Counted from the stretch's first letter, positions 7,811-15,223 are shown. The stretch is 36,914 bases of DNA from Helicobacter salomonis (GCF_017979425.1 NZ_JAERIS010000013.1:1-36914), one strand, 5' to 3'. The notes: generated by a model not told the origin, from the sequence alone. Numbers and translations are program-made.

Positions 7811-7816
7811 ATTATA
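7811..7816 (-). promoter_or_regulatory. Extended -10 promoter of the LPP20-domain gene
   Basis: On the minus strand the sequence reads TGCTATAATGCCC, a perfect TATAAT with an upstream TGC. Transcription would begin near 7804 and give a leader of about 118 bases before the ATG at 7686. Confidence 0.65.
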
Positions 7817-7891
7817 GCATAAATTAGTGCAAGGATAGTGGTGTGTAAGCAATTCCTCAAGCAGAAATTAAACTTGTGTAGCAAGGCTTTT

Positions 7892-7900
7892 TGCTATACT
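7892..7900 (+). promoter_or_regulatory. Extended -10 promoter of tRNA-Sec (and bioB)
   Basis: TGCTATACT ends 6 bases before the tRNA 5' end at 7907, so the primary transcript would start almost exactly at the mature 5' end. No terminator is seen between the tRNA and bioB, so bioB may be read from here. Confidence 0.6.
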
Positions 7901-7906
7901 CTCCCA

Positions 7907-8003
7907 TGGAGAGCGAGCATGGCTGGTGCGTGCCTTGGGCTTCAAACCCAATGGGCGTTTAGGTGTCCTAAGCGCTGCAGAGTTCGATTCTTTGGCTCTC
8001 TTG
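7907..8003 (+). tRNA. selC: tRNA-Sec (anticodon UCA)
   Basis: The anticodon stem TTGGG/CCCAA (7935-7939, 7947-7951) encloses a loop with TCA at 7942-7944. The D arm GCATG/CGTGC is long and the variable arm is very long: a 9-bp stem GCGTTTAGG/CCTAAGCGC (7955-7963, 7967-7975) with a TGT loop. The T loop is TTCGATT. With an 8-bp acceptor (7907-7914 with 7995-8002) position 1:72 is a U-U mismatch; starting at 7908 gives seven pairs. G73 is 8003, followed by CC but not CCA, so CCA must be added. These are the marks of bacterial selenocysteine tRNA. No selenoprotein gene is visible in this window. Confidence 0.88.
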
Positions 8004-8024
8004 CCTAATCATTGAAAGGTCTTT

Positions 8025-8864
8025 ATGCAAGAGATTTTCCTGTGTTCCATTTCTAATGTCAGTAGCGGGGATTGCAGCGAGGATTGTGCCTACTGCACAC
8101 AGAGTTCGCATCATCAGGGCAAGATTAAGCGCTACAAATATAAAAAAGTGGAGGATGTGGTTTTAGAAGCAAAACATTGGCGGAGTTTTGGGGCTTTAGG
8201 GTTTTGTTTAGTCACTTCAGGGAGGGGGTTGGATCACAAAAAATGCGACTACATTGCCAGCTTAGCACGCGCCATCAAACAAGAAGAGCCCGAGCTACAC
8301 CTCATTGCATGCTGTGGTAGGGCAGATAAAGATTCTTTGACCTTTCTCAAAGAAAATGGGATTGACAGCTATAACCATAATTTGGAAACCGCACAGAGTT
8401 TTTTCCCTCAAATTTGTTCCACGCACCCATGGCAGGAGCGTTTTGAAACCTGTGAAAATGTGCTGGAAGTAGGCTTGAGCTTGTGTAGCGGAGGAATCTT
8501 TGGACTGGGTGAAACTTACCAGGAACGCATTGAAATGTTGCGTGCCTTGCAGTCCTTAACTCCAGCTACAACTCCCATTAATTTTTTCATTCCCAATCCT
8601 GCTCTACCCATTAAGCAAGATGTTCTGGATGCGCAAGAGGCCTTAGAGTGCTTGGTTTTAGCCAAAGAATTTTTACCCAAGACACGCCTGATGATTGCAG
8701 GGGGACGAGAAGTTGTGTTTAAGGATATGCAAAAGGAAATCTTTGATTGCGGTGTAGATGCGATTGTGTTGGGAGACTACTTGACCACAAAGGGGGATGC
8801 ACCTGCCAAAGATTTGGACATGCTCAAAAGTTATGGATTGACGATCGCAACGACCTGCCATTAA
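8025..8864 (+). CDS. bioB: Biotin synthase BioB
   Basis: 279 residues. A radical-SAM enzyme that inserts sulfur into dethiobiotin to make biotin in the cytoplasm. The [4Fe-4S] motif CSEDCAYC puts cysteines at 17, 21 and 24. NHNLET (about 119) and the late MIAGGREV (about 224) are typical BioB blocks. The protein is shorter than E. coli BioB (346) but matches the short Helicobacter/Campylobacter form. The ATG follows GAAAGG and lies 22 bases after tRNA-Sec. The stop overlaps the next gene as TAATG. H. pylori has the same bioB-yihY pair (HP1406-HP1407). Together with birA at 27.5 kb it shows biotin is made and attached in this organism. Confidence 0.96.
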   Translation: MQEIFLCSISNVSSGDCSEDCAYCTQSSHHQGKIKRYKYKKVEDVVLEAKHWRSFGALGFCLVTSGRGLDHKKCDYIASLARAIKQEEPELHLIACCGRADKDSLTFLKENGIDSYNHNLETAQSFFPQICSTHPWQERFETCENVLEVGLSLCSGGIFGLGETYQERIEMLRALQSLTPATTPINFFIPNPALPIKQDVLDAQEALECLVLAKEFLPKTRLMIAGGREVVFKDMQKEIFDCGVDAIVLGDYLTTKGDAPAKDLDMLKSYGLTIATTCH

Positions 8865-9709
8865 TGTGGGCCAAGTTGCGTGCGTTAATAACGCGCGCAT
8901 TTGAAATAGTGGCGGGAATTTTTTACGCGTGTGAATATCTTCTGAGTCCTAAGCTCAAGAGGCACTTAGACGAGATAGCACGGATTTTCTACTACGCTTC
9001 TTCTTTGAGTTTTTACACTATTTTGTCTCTGTCTCCTATTTTGCTCTTTATGGCCCTGATTTTTGTCAGTCCTTTTTCTCAAACTTTTGAGATTGAGAGT
9101 TTTTTCTTTCCTAATAGCCCCGATTTTGTCCATGTCAGTCAGTTCTTCCTTAAGTCATTCATGCGCAATGATCGCACACTGGGGGTTGTAGAAATTGCTT
9201 TCATTGCTTTGGCATTTTTCTTGTTTTGTGAAAACTACCGCTACATCGCTTCCCAAATTCTCAAAGCTGCTCCCAGGGATTACATCAGCTTTAGGGGAAA
9301 GAAGATTTTTGTTTTCTGGGGTTTTGGGACGGGGGTGGTTTTTTTAGTCGTATTGCCAGCCGTTGTCTTTATCAATATTCAGATACAGGCATTCATTCAA
9401 AGTATGTGGGTATTGGTTCTCTTGCGCTGGTTAGGGGCATATGCTTTCTTTGTGGTTTTATTTCTATTGCCTACTAACAAGATTTTCAAACGCATGCGCC
9501 ACCCCCTATTATGGAGTTTAATTACGAGTGTGTGTTGGTCTATCATGAAATGGGGGTTTGTCTATTATGTTCTCTACAACCGCACCTACCACGAACTCTA
9601 TGGTTCGATTTCTATTCTTTGGTTCCTGATGTCCTATATCTACATTTCCTGGCTTCTCCTATTATTTGGTCTTTATGCCTGCGAGGTGTGCGAACAAGAA
9701 AACGCCTAA
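8864..9709 (+). CDS. YihY-family (BrkB/Rbn-like) inner-membrane protein
   Basis: 281 residues from the ATG at 8864, which shares a base with the bioB stop; the frame is open further upstream inside bioB but that part is out-of-frame shadow. About six transmembrane helices are visible, with the family's SFYTILSLSPILLFMALIF in the first and SISILWFLMSYIYISWLLLL near the end. The YihY/UPF0761 family was once called ribonuclease BN, which is now known to be wrong; a transport role is possible but unproven. The H. pylori orthologue also follows bioB. Translational coupling to bioB may only reflect compaction. Confidence 0.88.
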   Translation: MWAKLRALITRAFEIVAGIFYACEYLLSPKLKRHLDEIARIFYYASSLSFYTILSLSPILLFMALIFVSPFSQTFEIESFFFPNSPDFVHVSQFFLKSFMRNDRTLGVVEIAFIALAFFLFCENYRYIASQILKAAPRDYISFRGKKIFVFWGFGTGVVFLVVLPAVVFINIQIQAFIQSMWVLVLLRWLGAYAFFVVLFLLPTNKIFKRMRHPLLWSLITSVCWSIMKWGFVYYVLYNRTYHELYGSISILWFLMSYIYISWLLLLFGLYACEVCEQENA

Positions 9710-9730
9710 TGCACATTCATTCAAGTGTAC

Positions 9731-9736
9731 TATAAT
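9731..9736 (+). promoter_or_regulatory. -10 box of the adh-ndh operon
   Basis: A perfect TATAAT starts 38 bases before the ATG at 9769, just past the upstream stop, with GTGTAC before it. Transcription would start near 9743. Confidence 0.65.
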
Positions 9737-9768
9737 GACACCTCATCTTGATATGGAAGGAGTGTCTT

Positions 9769-10869
9769 ATGATTAAAGGTTTTGCCATGTTGGAGATTGG
9801 CAAGGTTGGTATCATTGAAAAAGAGAGTTTAGAGTGTGTAGTGCCCGTGCGTAAAAGGCTTGAATGTGGACCACTGGACGCGTTAGTGCGTCCTCTAGCC
9901 GTTGCGCCTTGCACTTCTGATCTGCACACTTGTTATGAGGGGGGGATTGGGGAACGACATCATATGTTTTTAGGGCATGAGGGTGTGGGCGAGGTGTTGG
10001 AAGTGGGGGCTTTAGTGCAGGATTTTAAACCCGGTGATAAGGTGATCATCCCTGCAATCACGCCTAAGTGGAATACTTCGGGAGCACAGAGAGGTTATCC
10101 TCAGCATGAAGAAGGGCCCTTAACGGGTTGGAAATTTTCCAATTTTAAGGATGGTGTTTTTGCACAGCAAGTTCATATTAATGACGCAGATGGGAATTTA
10201 GGCCATTTGCCTGAAGATGTGGATTTTAGAGATGCGGTGATGCTTAGCGACATGGTTACCACAGGTTTTCACTGCGCAGAACAGGCGGATATTAAACCTG
10301 GGGATAGAGTGGCTGTCATTGGACTAGGTCCTGTAGGTTTAATGGCACTCGCAGGAGCCAATCTGATGGGTGCATCTGAAATTTATGCTGTGGATTGTGT
10401 GCCTTTTCGCTACGAAGTGGCGCATAAACATTATGGCGCAACTCATTATGTAGACTTCACTAAGGCTCCCCTGCAAGAGCAAATCATGGACTTGACCAAG
10501 GGGGTGGGTGTGGATAAGGTGCTTATTGCAGGGGGAGGGACTGATATTTTGAGCGATGCGTGTGATTGCGTGATCAACGGTGGTGTGGTGTCCAATGTCA
10601 ATTATTTTGGATGTGGGGATTATTTGCGCATCTCGCGACTAGGATGGAATGTGGGAATGGGCCACAAAACAATCAAAGGAGGCCTCACTCCAGGAGGGCG
10701 TTATCGCATGGAGAAGCTTGCGCGCTTGTTGCAAACCAAAAAGCTCGATGTGAAGCCCATCATTACACACAGATTAGAGGGAGGGTTTGAGGAAATTGCC
10801 CAAGCCCTCGCGTGGATGAAAGACAAACCAGAGAATTTCATTAAACCTGTCGTTACAATTCAGTGGTGA
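9769..10869 (+). CDS. Zinc secondary-alcohol dehydrogenase, probably NAD-dependent
   Basis: 366 residues from the ATG at 9769, chosen for GGAAGGAG upstream (an in-frame start at 9748 lacks one). The whole protein follows the Thermoanaerobacter/Clostridium secondary-alcohol dehydrogenase family: opening MIKGFAMLEIGKVG, APCTSDLHT, GERHHMFLGHE, GWKFSNFKDGVF. Catalytic zinc ligands are Cys48, His70 and Asp161, with Glu71. No structural-zinc cysteine cluster is present, as in that family. The nucleotide loop GLGPVG is at 185-190. In the thermophile enzymes the next strand ends in Gly-Ser-Arg, which binds the NADP phosphate; here it is AVDCVPFR with Asp209, which favours NAD. The stop overlaps the NDH-2-like start. 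The natural alcohol is unknown. Confidence 0.93.
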   Translation: MIKGFAMLEIGKVGIIEKESLECVVPVRKRLECGPLDALVRPLAVAPCTSDLHTCYEGGIGERHHMFLGHEGVGEVLEVGALVQDFKPGDKVIIPAITPKWNTSGAQRGYPQHEEGPLTGWKFSNFKDGVFAQQVHINDADGNLGHLPEDVDFRDAVMLSDMVTTGFHCAEQADIKPGDRVAVIGLGPVGLMALAGANLMGASEIYAVDCVPFRYEVAHKHYGATHYVDFTKAPLQEQIMDLTKGVGVDKVLIAGGGTDILSDACDCVINGGVVSNVNYFGCGDYLRISRLGWNVGMGHKTIKGGLTPGGRYRMEKLARLLQTKKLDVKPIITHRLEGGFEEIAQALAWMKDKPENFIKPVVTIQW

Positions 10870-11993
10870 TGAAGATTATTGTGTTGGGAGCGGGCTATGG
10901 CTCGCTTGCTTTTTTGAAATCGTTGAGTGCGCAAGTGCGCAGGTCATGCCAGATTTGTTTAATCTCAGATTCACCTTTACATTACTTTAGCGTGCTCTTA
11001 CATGAAGTGCTGGCAGGTGTCGATGGACATTACACTTTAGAATTGAATCAAATTTTACCTTCAGAGATAGAATTGGTGCAAGATCGTGTGGTGGAAATTC
11101 AAGAAGGGCATGTCGTTGGAGAGCTGGGGACCTACGCTTATAACTATCTTATAGTGGGCTTAGGTTTTGCACGCGAGAGCTTTGGGGTACTCGGCGTTGA
11201 AGAATACACGCATGGTTTAACTAATTACGCGGGTGCGCAGGCCTCACACCAAGCTCTTTTACATGCTATCAAGGTTTTTGATCAAGCGCGCCCTTTCAAT
11301 GTGGTGGTATGTGGGGGGGGGTTGAGTGGAGTGGAGCTTGTGGGAGCACTGAGCGATACACTACCTCGCCTATGTGCCCCCAAGACATACCAGCTTACCT
11401 GCGTTGAGGCGATGCCGAGCATTTTACCGATGTTTACCCCTAAATTAGTGCAAAGAGGGATCGCCTATCTGCAAAAAAAAGGAATCAAATTAGAACTAGG
11501 AGCCAAGATCCTAGAGTGCCAAAGTGGGAAGGTGCTTGTAGAGCAAGGCCAGGAACGTAGGGAGATTCTAGCAGACTTTCTGGTATGGACTTGCGGCGTG
11601 CGCGGAAATGCAGTGATTCAGAAATCTAGCTTATTCAAGAGTCTACACAGCAGGGTAGAAGTGAATGGTTTTTTAGAACCTATGGATTTATCAGAGGAAG
11701 GGGTTTTTGTGCTGGGTGATTGCGCTCTATTGAAATCACCTGAGGGTAAATTTTACCCACCTAGCGCGCAGTTGGCGAGCCAAATGGGGACTTATTTAGG
11801 CACACATTTCGCACAGATTTTAGAGCATAAGAGACCTACAACCCCTTTTGTATTTACATCTAAGGGCCTTGTCTGTTCTCTAGGAGCACACTACGCCATC
11901 GGACATGTGGGTGGTTTTAATATCTCTGGCAAATGGTGTATTTGGGTCAAAAAATATATTGAATGGTGTTGGAAGAGAAACATAGTAACCTAG
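10869..11993 (+). CDS. NDH-2-like FAD-dependent NAD(P)H dehydrogenase
   Basis: 374 residues from the ATG at 10869, which shares its A with the TGA of the dehydrogenase gene (TGATG); GTG codons at 10863 and 10866 are alternatives. It belongs to the pyridine nucleotide-disulphide oxidoreductase/NDH-2 family: FAD loop GAGYGS near residue 8, NADH loop VVCGGGLSGVE at 146-156, and VLGDCALL near 281 contacting FAD. There is no redox-active CxxC. NDH-2 enzymes pass electrons from NADH to quinone at the membrane surface without pumping protons. The C-terminus has several aromatic residues (WCIWVKKYIEWCW) suited to membrane association, but is shorter than in typical 420-residue members. The GGG codons form a G9 run at 11313-11321. 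Pairing with the dehydrogenase implies NADH recycling. Confidence 0.85.
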   Translation: MKIIVLGAGYGSLAFLKSLSAQVRRSCQICLISDSPLHYFSVLLHEVLAGVDGHYTLELNQILPSEIELVQDRVVEIQEGHVVGELGTYAYNYLIVGLGFARESFGVLGVEEYTHGLTNYAGAQASHQALLHAIKVFDQARPFNVVVCGGGLSGVELVGALSDTLPRLCAPKTYQLTCVEAMPSILPMFTPKLVQRGIAYLQKKGIKLELGAKILECQSGKVLVEQGQERREILADFLVWTCGVRGNAVIQKSSLFKSLHSRVEVNGFLEPMDLSEEGVFVLGDCALLKSPEGKFYPPSAQLASQMGTYLGTHFAQILEHKRPTTPFVFTSKGLVCSLGAHYAIGHVGGFNISGKWCIWVKKYIEWCWKRNIVT

Positions 11994-12014
11994 TAGCCAT
12001 CTAAAAGGTACTAG
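11990..12014 (+). terminator. Weak hairpin at the end of the NDH-2-like gene
   Basis: CTAGTA(g)CC and GGTACTAG can pair as an 8-bp stem with one bulged base and the loop ATCTAAAA. It includes the stop codon and lacks a T run, so termination is uncertain. Confidence 0.3.
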
Positions 12015-12053
12015 TCGTTCAATGTAGTCATTTACCAAAGTAAACGGAAGGCA

Positions 12054-12062
12054 TGCTATATT
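12054..12062 (+). promoter_or_regulatory. Extended -10 promoter of the Asn/Ser peptide gene
   Basis: TGCTATATT is an extended -10 box. Transcription would start near 12069, which is also the A of an ATG opening a 14-codon ORF. Confidence 0.6.
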
Positions 12063-12068
12063 CCTCAC

Positions 12069-12113
12069 ATGGAAATTGAAGGTTTCCAAATTTACGAAAG
12101 GAGCAGACTATGA
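12069..12113 (+). CDS. Possible 14-codon leader peptide
   Basis: An ATG at 12069 opens MEIEGFQIYERSRL and stops with TGA at 12111-12113, overlapping the ATG of the Asn/Ser peptide by ATGA. The predicted transcript start falls on or next to this ATG, so if translated it would be leaderless. Its last codons contain the AAAGGAG that serves the next ORF. It may be a leader coupling or gating translation of the downstream peptide, or it may be chance; coding evidence is only the perfect overlap. Confidence 0.35.
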   Translation: MEIEGFQIYERSRL

Positions 12114-12232
12114 GCAACAATAGCAACAGCAATAACAGCAGGAACAGCAACAATAGCAATAACAGCAACAACAGCAACCGCAATAACAACAACAGCAACA
12201 ATAGCAATAACAACAGCAACAACCAAGACTAG
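12110..12232 (+). CDS. 40-residue Asn/Ser low-complexity peptide
   Basis: The ATG at 12110 has AAAGGAG six bases upstream. The product is Met plus 39 residues, of which all but two Arg, one Gln and one terminal Asp are Asn or Ser, in NNS/NNSN units. Only AAC, AAT and AGC codons are used apart from AGG, CGC, CAA and GAC. There is no hydrophobic residue beyond Met, no Cys and no His, so it is not a nickel-binding Hpn/Hpl-type protein. It has its own extended -10 promoter and a strong hairpin just after the stop, so it looks like a free-standing short gene of about 210 bases. It could be an intrinsically disordered peptide, or the CA/AG-rich transcript itself may be functional. I do not recognise a family. 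The opposite-strand poly-Leu reading frame is a by-product of this repeat. Confidence 0.7.
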   Translation: MSNNSNSNNSRNSNNSNNSNNSNRNNNNSNNSNNNSNNQD

Positions 12233-12243
12233 TTGTGCCTGCG

Positions 12244-12278
12244 CCCGGTCCCCGTCGCTGTGGGGGCCGGGTTTCTCT
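12244..12278 (+). terminator. Rho-independent terminator of the Asn/Ser peptide gene
   Basis: A 10-bp GC-rich stem pairs CCCGGTCCCC (12244-12253) with GGGGGCCGGG (12262-12271), with one G-U pair, an 8-base loop and then TTTCTC. The stem lies 12 bases after the stop codon. Confidence 0.75.
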
Positions 12279-12320
12279 GCCTCCCCGTCTCTTTTCTATC
12301 AGATTTCTCCAAAAGCCCGC

Positions 12321-12326
12321 ATTCTA
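12321..12326 (-). promoter_or_regulatory. Possible antisense -10 box facing the Asn/Ser gene
   Basis: On the minus strand CGCTAGAATGCGGG contains TAGAAT. A transcript starting near 12314 would run through the terminator hairpin and antisense to the Asn/Ser ORF. It lies just past the end of ung, so it cannot serve that gene. No -35 is evident. Confidence 0.3.
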
Positions 12327-12337
12327 GCGTAATTTCT

Positions 12338-13072
12338 CTACGATGTCAAGCCCCATTGCATGCTAATCCCCTTTTCTTGCAAAAATGCATGTGCCTTCGA
12401 AAAGACCTCGCTTCCTAGAAAAAATGGAGGTCTATGTTGTGCGAGGGGGCTTGGATGTGGAGCAGACAAGATCAGGTGCTGGGGGTTATGGACCAAAAAT
12501 TTGCGCTTTTCCTGAGCTACTTTACCCAGAAAAATAAACACTAACGGACGCTCCAACTTGGAAAGTTGATTCAAAATTTGATCTGTAAAACCTTCCCAAC
12601 CTAGATGCGCATGCGACTTGGCTTGGTTTTGTTCCACACTCAAAATCGCATTCAAGAGTAAGACACCCTGTTCTGCCCATGCTTGCAAATTCCCATGAGC
12701 TGGCTTTGGGATATCTAAACTTTGATGCAATTCCTGGTAAATATTTTGCAAGCTCTTAGGAATAGGGGCATGGCTAGGAACACTAAAACTCAATCCCATA
12801 GCCAATGGATATTCTTGTTTCTGGTATTCAAAAGTGCCATGGTAGGGGTCTTGGCCAAGTAACACAGTATGCAGAGATTCCAAGGGCGTGACTTCAAAGG
12901 CCTTAAAGAGTGCATTAGGTAAAGGGAATACACGCTTACGGCGTTTCTGAGCGTCTGTAATAGCCTGCATGTAGTTACGATTAAGGGCAGAAAATGAGAC
13001 ACCCCGCGTAAGAGGTTGGAGCAAAGAATTCCACGCGCTGGTTTCAAGACGCGCTAGGGCGTGGAATAACAC
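12338..13072 (-). CDS. ung: Uracil-DNA glycosylase
   Basis: 244 residues from a GTG at 13072 with GAGGGA upstream. Family 1 uracil-DNA glycosylase; removes uracil from DNA to start base-excision repair. The water-activating loop GQDPYHG places Asp75 and His78; GVLLLN near 135 and the leucine-loop motif HPSPLAQHR near 206 are present (Ala-Gln in place of the common Ser-Ala). Length is close to the H. pylori protein (HP1347). It is the last gene of the long minus-strand block, 69 bases after dapB, and may have its own start of transcription in that gap, though I see no clear box. Confidence 0.95.
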   Translation of the reverse strand: MLFHALARLETSAWNSLLQPLTRGVSFSALNRNYMQAITDAQKRRKRVFPLPNALFKAFEVTPLESLHTVLLGQDPYHGTFEYQKQEYPLAMGLSFSVPSHAPIPKSLQNIYQELHQSLDIPKPAHGNLQAWAEQGVLLLNAILSVEQNQAKSHAHLGWEGFTDQILNQLSKLERPLVFIFLGKVAQEKRKFLVHNPQHLILSAPHPSPLAQHRPPFFLGSEVFSKAHAFLQEKGISMQWGLTS

Positions 13073-13141
13073 GCTGATCCCTCAATACCTCTGCATGACA
13101 ACACAGCTAGTAGAGTTGCACAATGTCCAGTGCCTATGCGA

Positions 13142-13909
13142 TCACTTGTAGAGATGTTCGATTCCATAGAAACCTGGGGATTGCGCAGCAAGCCACTTGG
13201 CTGCCTCTAAGGCACCTTTGGCAAAAATACTGCGCTCTGTAACAACATGTCTTAGCTCCACATACTCTCCATCTAAGTAAAACCCTACTTCATGTTTACC
13301 CACTACATCTCCTCCCCGCACACTTGCAAAACCAATCTCGTGCTCTTGACGTTGAGCATCTCTACGCATTGCACATGCTTTCGCAAAATCCCATCCCCTT
13401 GCCTGCGCACACGCTTCACCTAAACGCAACGCACTTCCACTCGGGGCATCTTTTTTGTAACGATGGTGTGCTTCTACAATCTCAATATCTGCATGTTTTA
13501 AGGCTTGTGCTGTCAAAGAGGCTAATTTGTAAAGCGTAGCCATGCCTAGGGACATGTTAGAGGCATATAAAACAGGCACCTGCTTACCCAGATTGCGCAA
13601 ATCTTGGCAAACCTGCACACTCAAACCTGTTGTTCCAGAAACCAAGGGTAAGGGATGTTTAGACAAAGCCTCTAAAAGAATAGGGAGGGCTTGTGGAAGA
13701 GAAAAATCGATCACTAGGGAGCAATGGGCTAAAAACTGCTCTAAGTCATTGGTTACAAAGGCACTCTCAGGGAGGATTTGAACCAACGCAGGGCTAAGAC
13801 CCTTGCGCACAAAAACGCTAGAGAGGCATAAGTTAGGGTATTTCTTGCTCTCTTGCACAAGCAGGCGTCCCATTCTGCCTGCTCCAAAGATTCCGATGCG
13901 ACAATTCAA
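13142..13909 (-). CDS. dapB: 4-hydroxy-tetrahydrodipicolinate reductase DapB
   Basis: 255 residues from a TTG at 13909 that overlaps the trxB stop (TTGA). This start gives [15 protein letters not shown], the nucleotide loop at the right distance from the N-terminus; the open frame further upstream lies inside trxB. DapB reduces the dihydrodipicolinate precursor with NAD(P)H in the lysine and meso-diaminopimelate pathway, which supplies peptidoglycan. The catalytic segment [14 protein letters not shown] near residue 150 and SGTTG near 90 are intact. The loop reads GAGRMGR rather than the common GASGRMG. Cotranscribed with trxB. In H. pylori dapB (HP0510) is not next to trxB, so this junction is rearranged. 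Confidence 0.94.
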   Translation of the reverse strand: MNCRIGIFGAGRMGRLLVQESKKYPNLCLSSVFVRKGLSPALVQILPESAFVTNDLEQFLAHCSLVIDFSLPQALPILLEALSKHPLPLVSGTTGLSVQVCQDLRNLGKQVPVLYASNMSLGMATLYKLASLTAQALKHADIEIVEAHHRYKKDAPSGSALRLGEACAQARGWDFAKACAMRRDAQRQEHEIGFASVRGGDVVGKHEVGFYLDGEYVELRHVVTERSIFAKGALEAAKWLAAQSPGFYGIEHLYK

Positions 13910-14844
13910 GGATGTGCATCCAGATAAGCGATCGCAGAGAGCGCAGCTGCCGCACCATCTCCAGCCGCACACACCACCTGTTTGGGTGCTTGAGTGCGCA
14001 CATCTCCAGCGGCAAATAGACCCTCCAAATTCGTTTTCATAGACAAGTCCACAAGCACATAGCCGTAGTCATCACAGGCACAGAGCATGCTCCCATCCTC
14101 TTGTTTGAGGATTTCATTGTTGACTTCATAGCCTACAAAAATAAAAATGCCGGACACATGAAGCTCCTGTAGCTCTCCGTTCTGTGTATTTTTGAGCAAG
14201 AGGGAATTGACACCACTAGCATCGCCTCGGATTTCTTCAACCACAGTCGGAGTTAAAAACACGATCTTAGGGTTATTTCTAGCATGCTCAATGGTGATGG
14301 GCGCGGCTCTAAAATGCTCGCGCCGATGGATCAAATGCACCTTGCTGCACATTTTCGTGAGGTAAATCGCCTCCTCCAGGGCAGTATCCCCTCCTCCCAA
14401 AACGGCTACCTCCTTATTTTTGTAAAAAAAACCATCGCAAGTGGCGCAGGTGCTAACCCCTCTGCCCCAAAACTCTGCCTCACCCTTGATGCCTGTACGT
14501 TTAGGGCGGCCTCCTGTGCCCAAAATTACACTTCTAGCTTCCACGCACTTCCCATCTTCCAAGTGCAGGACATAATGCTCCTCTTGTCGACTGAGGCGCA
14601 CCACAGAAATCATCTCGTGTTTCAGACCAAAACGAAAACATTGCTCCTGCCAGGGCTGCATGAAATCTATACCACTTAAGATTTCTTTCACGCCTGGATA
14701 ATTTTCAATCTCACTGCTCTGCGTGATCTGTCCTCCAGGCATCCCTTTTTCAAAGAGCACCACATCTTTCAAGCCCCCTCTAGTAGCATAAAGACCCGCA
14801 CTTAGACCCGCAGGCCCACCTCCAATAATCGCTAAATCGATCAT
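13906..14844 (-). CDS. trxB: Thioredoxin reductase TrxB
   Basis: 312 residues, matching H. pylori TrxB (HP0825). A flavoenzyme passing electrons from NADPH to thioredoxin. FAD loop GGGPAG at 8-13, redox-active CATCDG with Cys133 and Cys136, NADPH loop [12 protein letters not shown] near 149, and the terminal FAD contact [20 protein letters not shown] near 277 are all present. The start overlaps the trxA stop by 4 bases (ATGA), so the reductase and its substrate are translated as a coupled pair. In H. pylori they protect against peroxide and nitrosative stress and feed alkyl hydroperoxide reductase. Confidence 0.97.
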   Translation of the reverse strand: MIDLAIIGGGPAGLSAGLYATRGGLKDVVLFEKGMPGGQITQSSEIENYPGVKEILSGIDFMQPWQEQCFRFGLKHEMISVVRLSRQEEHYVLHLEDGKCVEARSVILGTGGRPKRTGIKGEAEFWGRGVSTCATCDGFFYKNKEVAVLGGGDTALEEAIYLTKMCSKVHLIHRREHFRAAPITIEHARNNPKIVFLTPTVVEEIRGDASGVNSLLLKNTQNGELQELHVSGIFIFVGYEVNNEILKQEDGSMLCACDDYGYVLVDLSMKTNLEGLFAAGDVRTQAPKQVVCAAGDGAAAALSAIAYLDAHP

Positions 14845-15158
14845 AGTAATTTGTCAATATGGTCTTTGAGAGCTTGCTTGGAAAGCGCGCCCACAGTCTG
14901 GTTTTGCACCGCACCATCTTTCATGTAAAGTACAGTGGGGATACTTCTCACCCCAAACTTCGCAGAAAGCTCCTCCTGTTCGTCCGTGTTGACCTTACAG
15001 ACTTTAACTTTACCCTTGTATTCGCTGGCGAGCTCATCAATCACTGGGGAGAGCATTTTACAAGGCCCGCACCAGGGGGCCCAAAAATCTACCACAACTA
15101 CACCACTACCTGTGACACTCTCAAAATTTTCACTGGTTAGTTCAATATAATCCGCCAT
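14841..15158 (-). CDS. trxA: Thioredoxin TrxA
   Basis: 105 residues, standard thioredoxin size. The active site WCGPC lies at residues 29-33 after DFWAP, and the cis-proline block RSIPT is near 72. It is a cytoplasmic dithiol reductant, re-reduced by the overlapping trxB product. TAAGGAG precedes the ATG and a TAGAAT box lies at 15189-15194, so this is a likely operon start for trxA-trxB-dapB. H. pylori has the same trxA-trxB pair (HP0824-HP0825) beside hom and yraN. Confidence 0.97.
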   Translation of the reverse strand: MADYIELTSENFESVTGSGVVVVDFWAPWCGPCKMLSPVIDELASEYKGKVKVCKVNTDEQEELSAKFGVRSIPTVLYMKDGAVQNQTVGALSKQALKDHIDKLL

Positions 15159-15188
15159 AATTACTCCTTAAAATTAATGAGACCGCGT

Positions 15189-15194
15189 ATTCTA
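15189..15194 (-). promoter_or_regulatory. -10 box of trxA
   Basis: Minus-strand TAGAAT in the context GTTATAGAATACGC lies 30 bases before the trxA ATG in the only gap of this stretch. Confidence 0.55.
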
Positions 15195-15223
15195 TAACAC
15201 CAAAGATAAAGTCCACCTTTACT

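Noticed and set aside
12028-12222. Minus-strand ORF encoding a long poly-leucine peptide
   Set aside because: It is the complement of the Asn/Ser repeat (GTT/GCT/ATT read as TTG/CTG/TTA in another frame), with no ribosome site or promoter in the right place.
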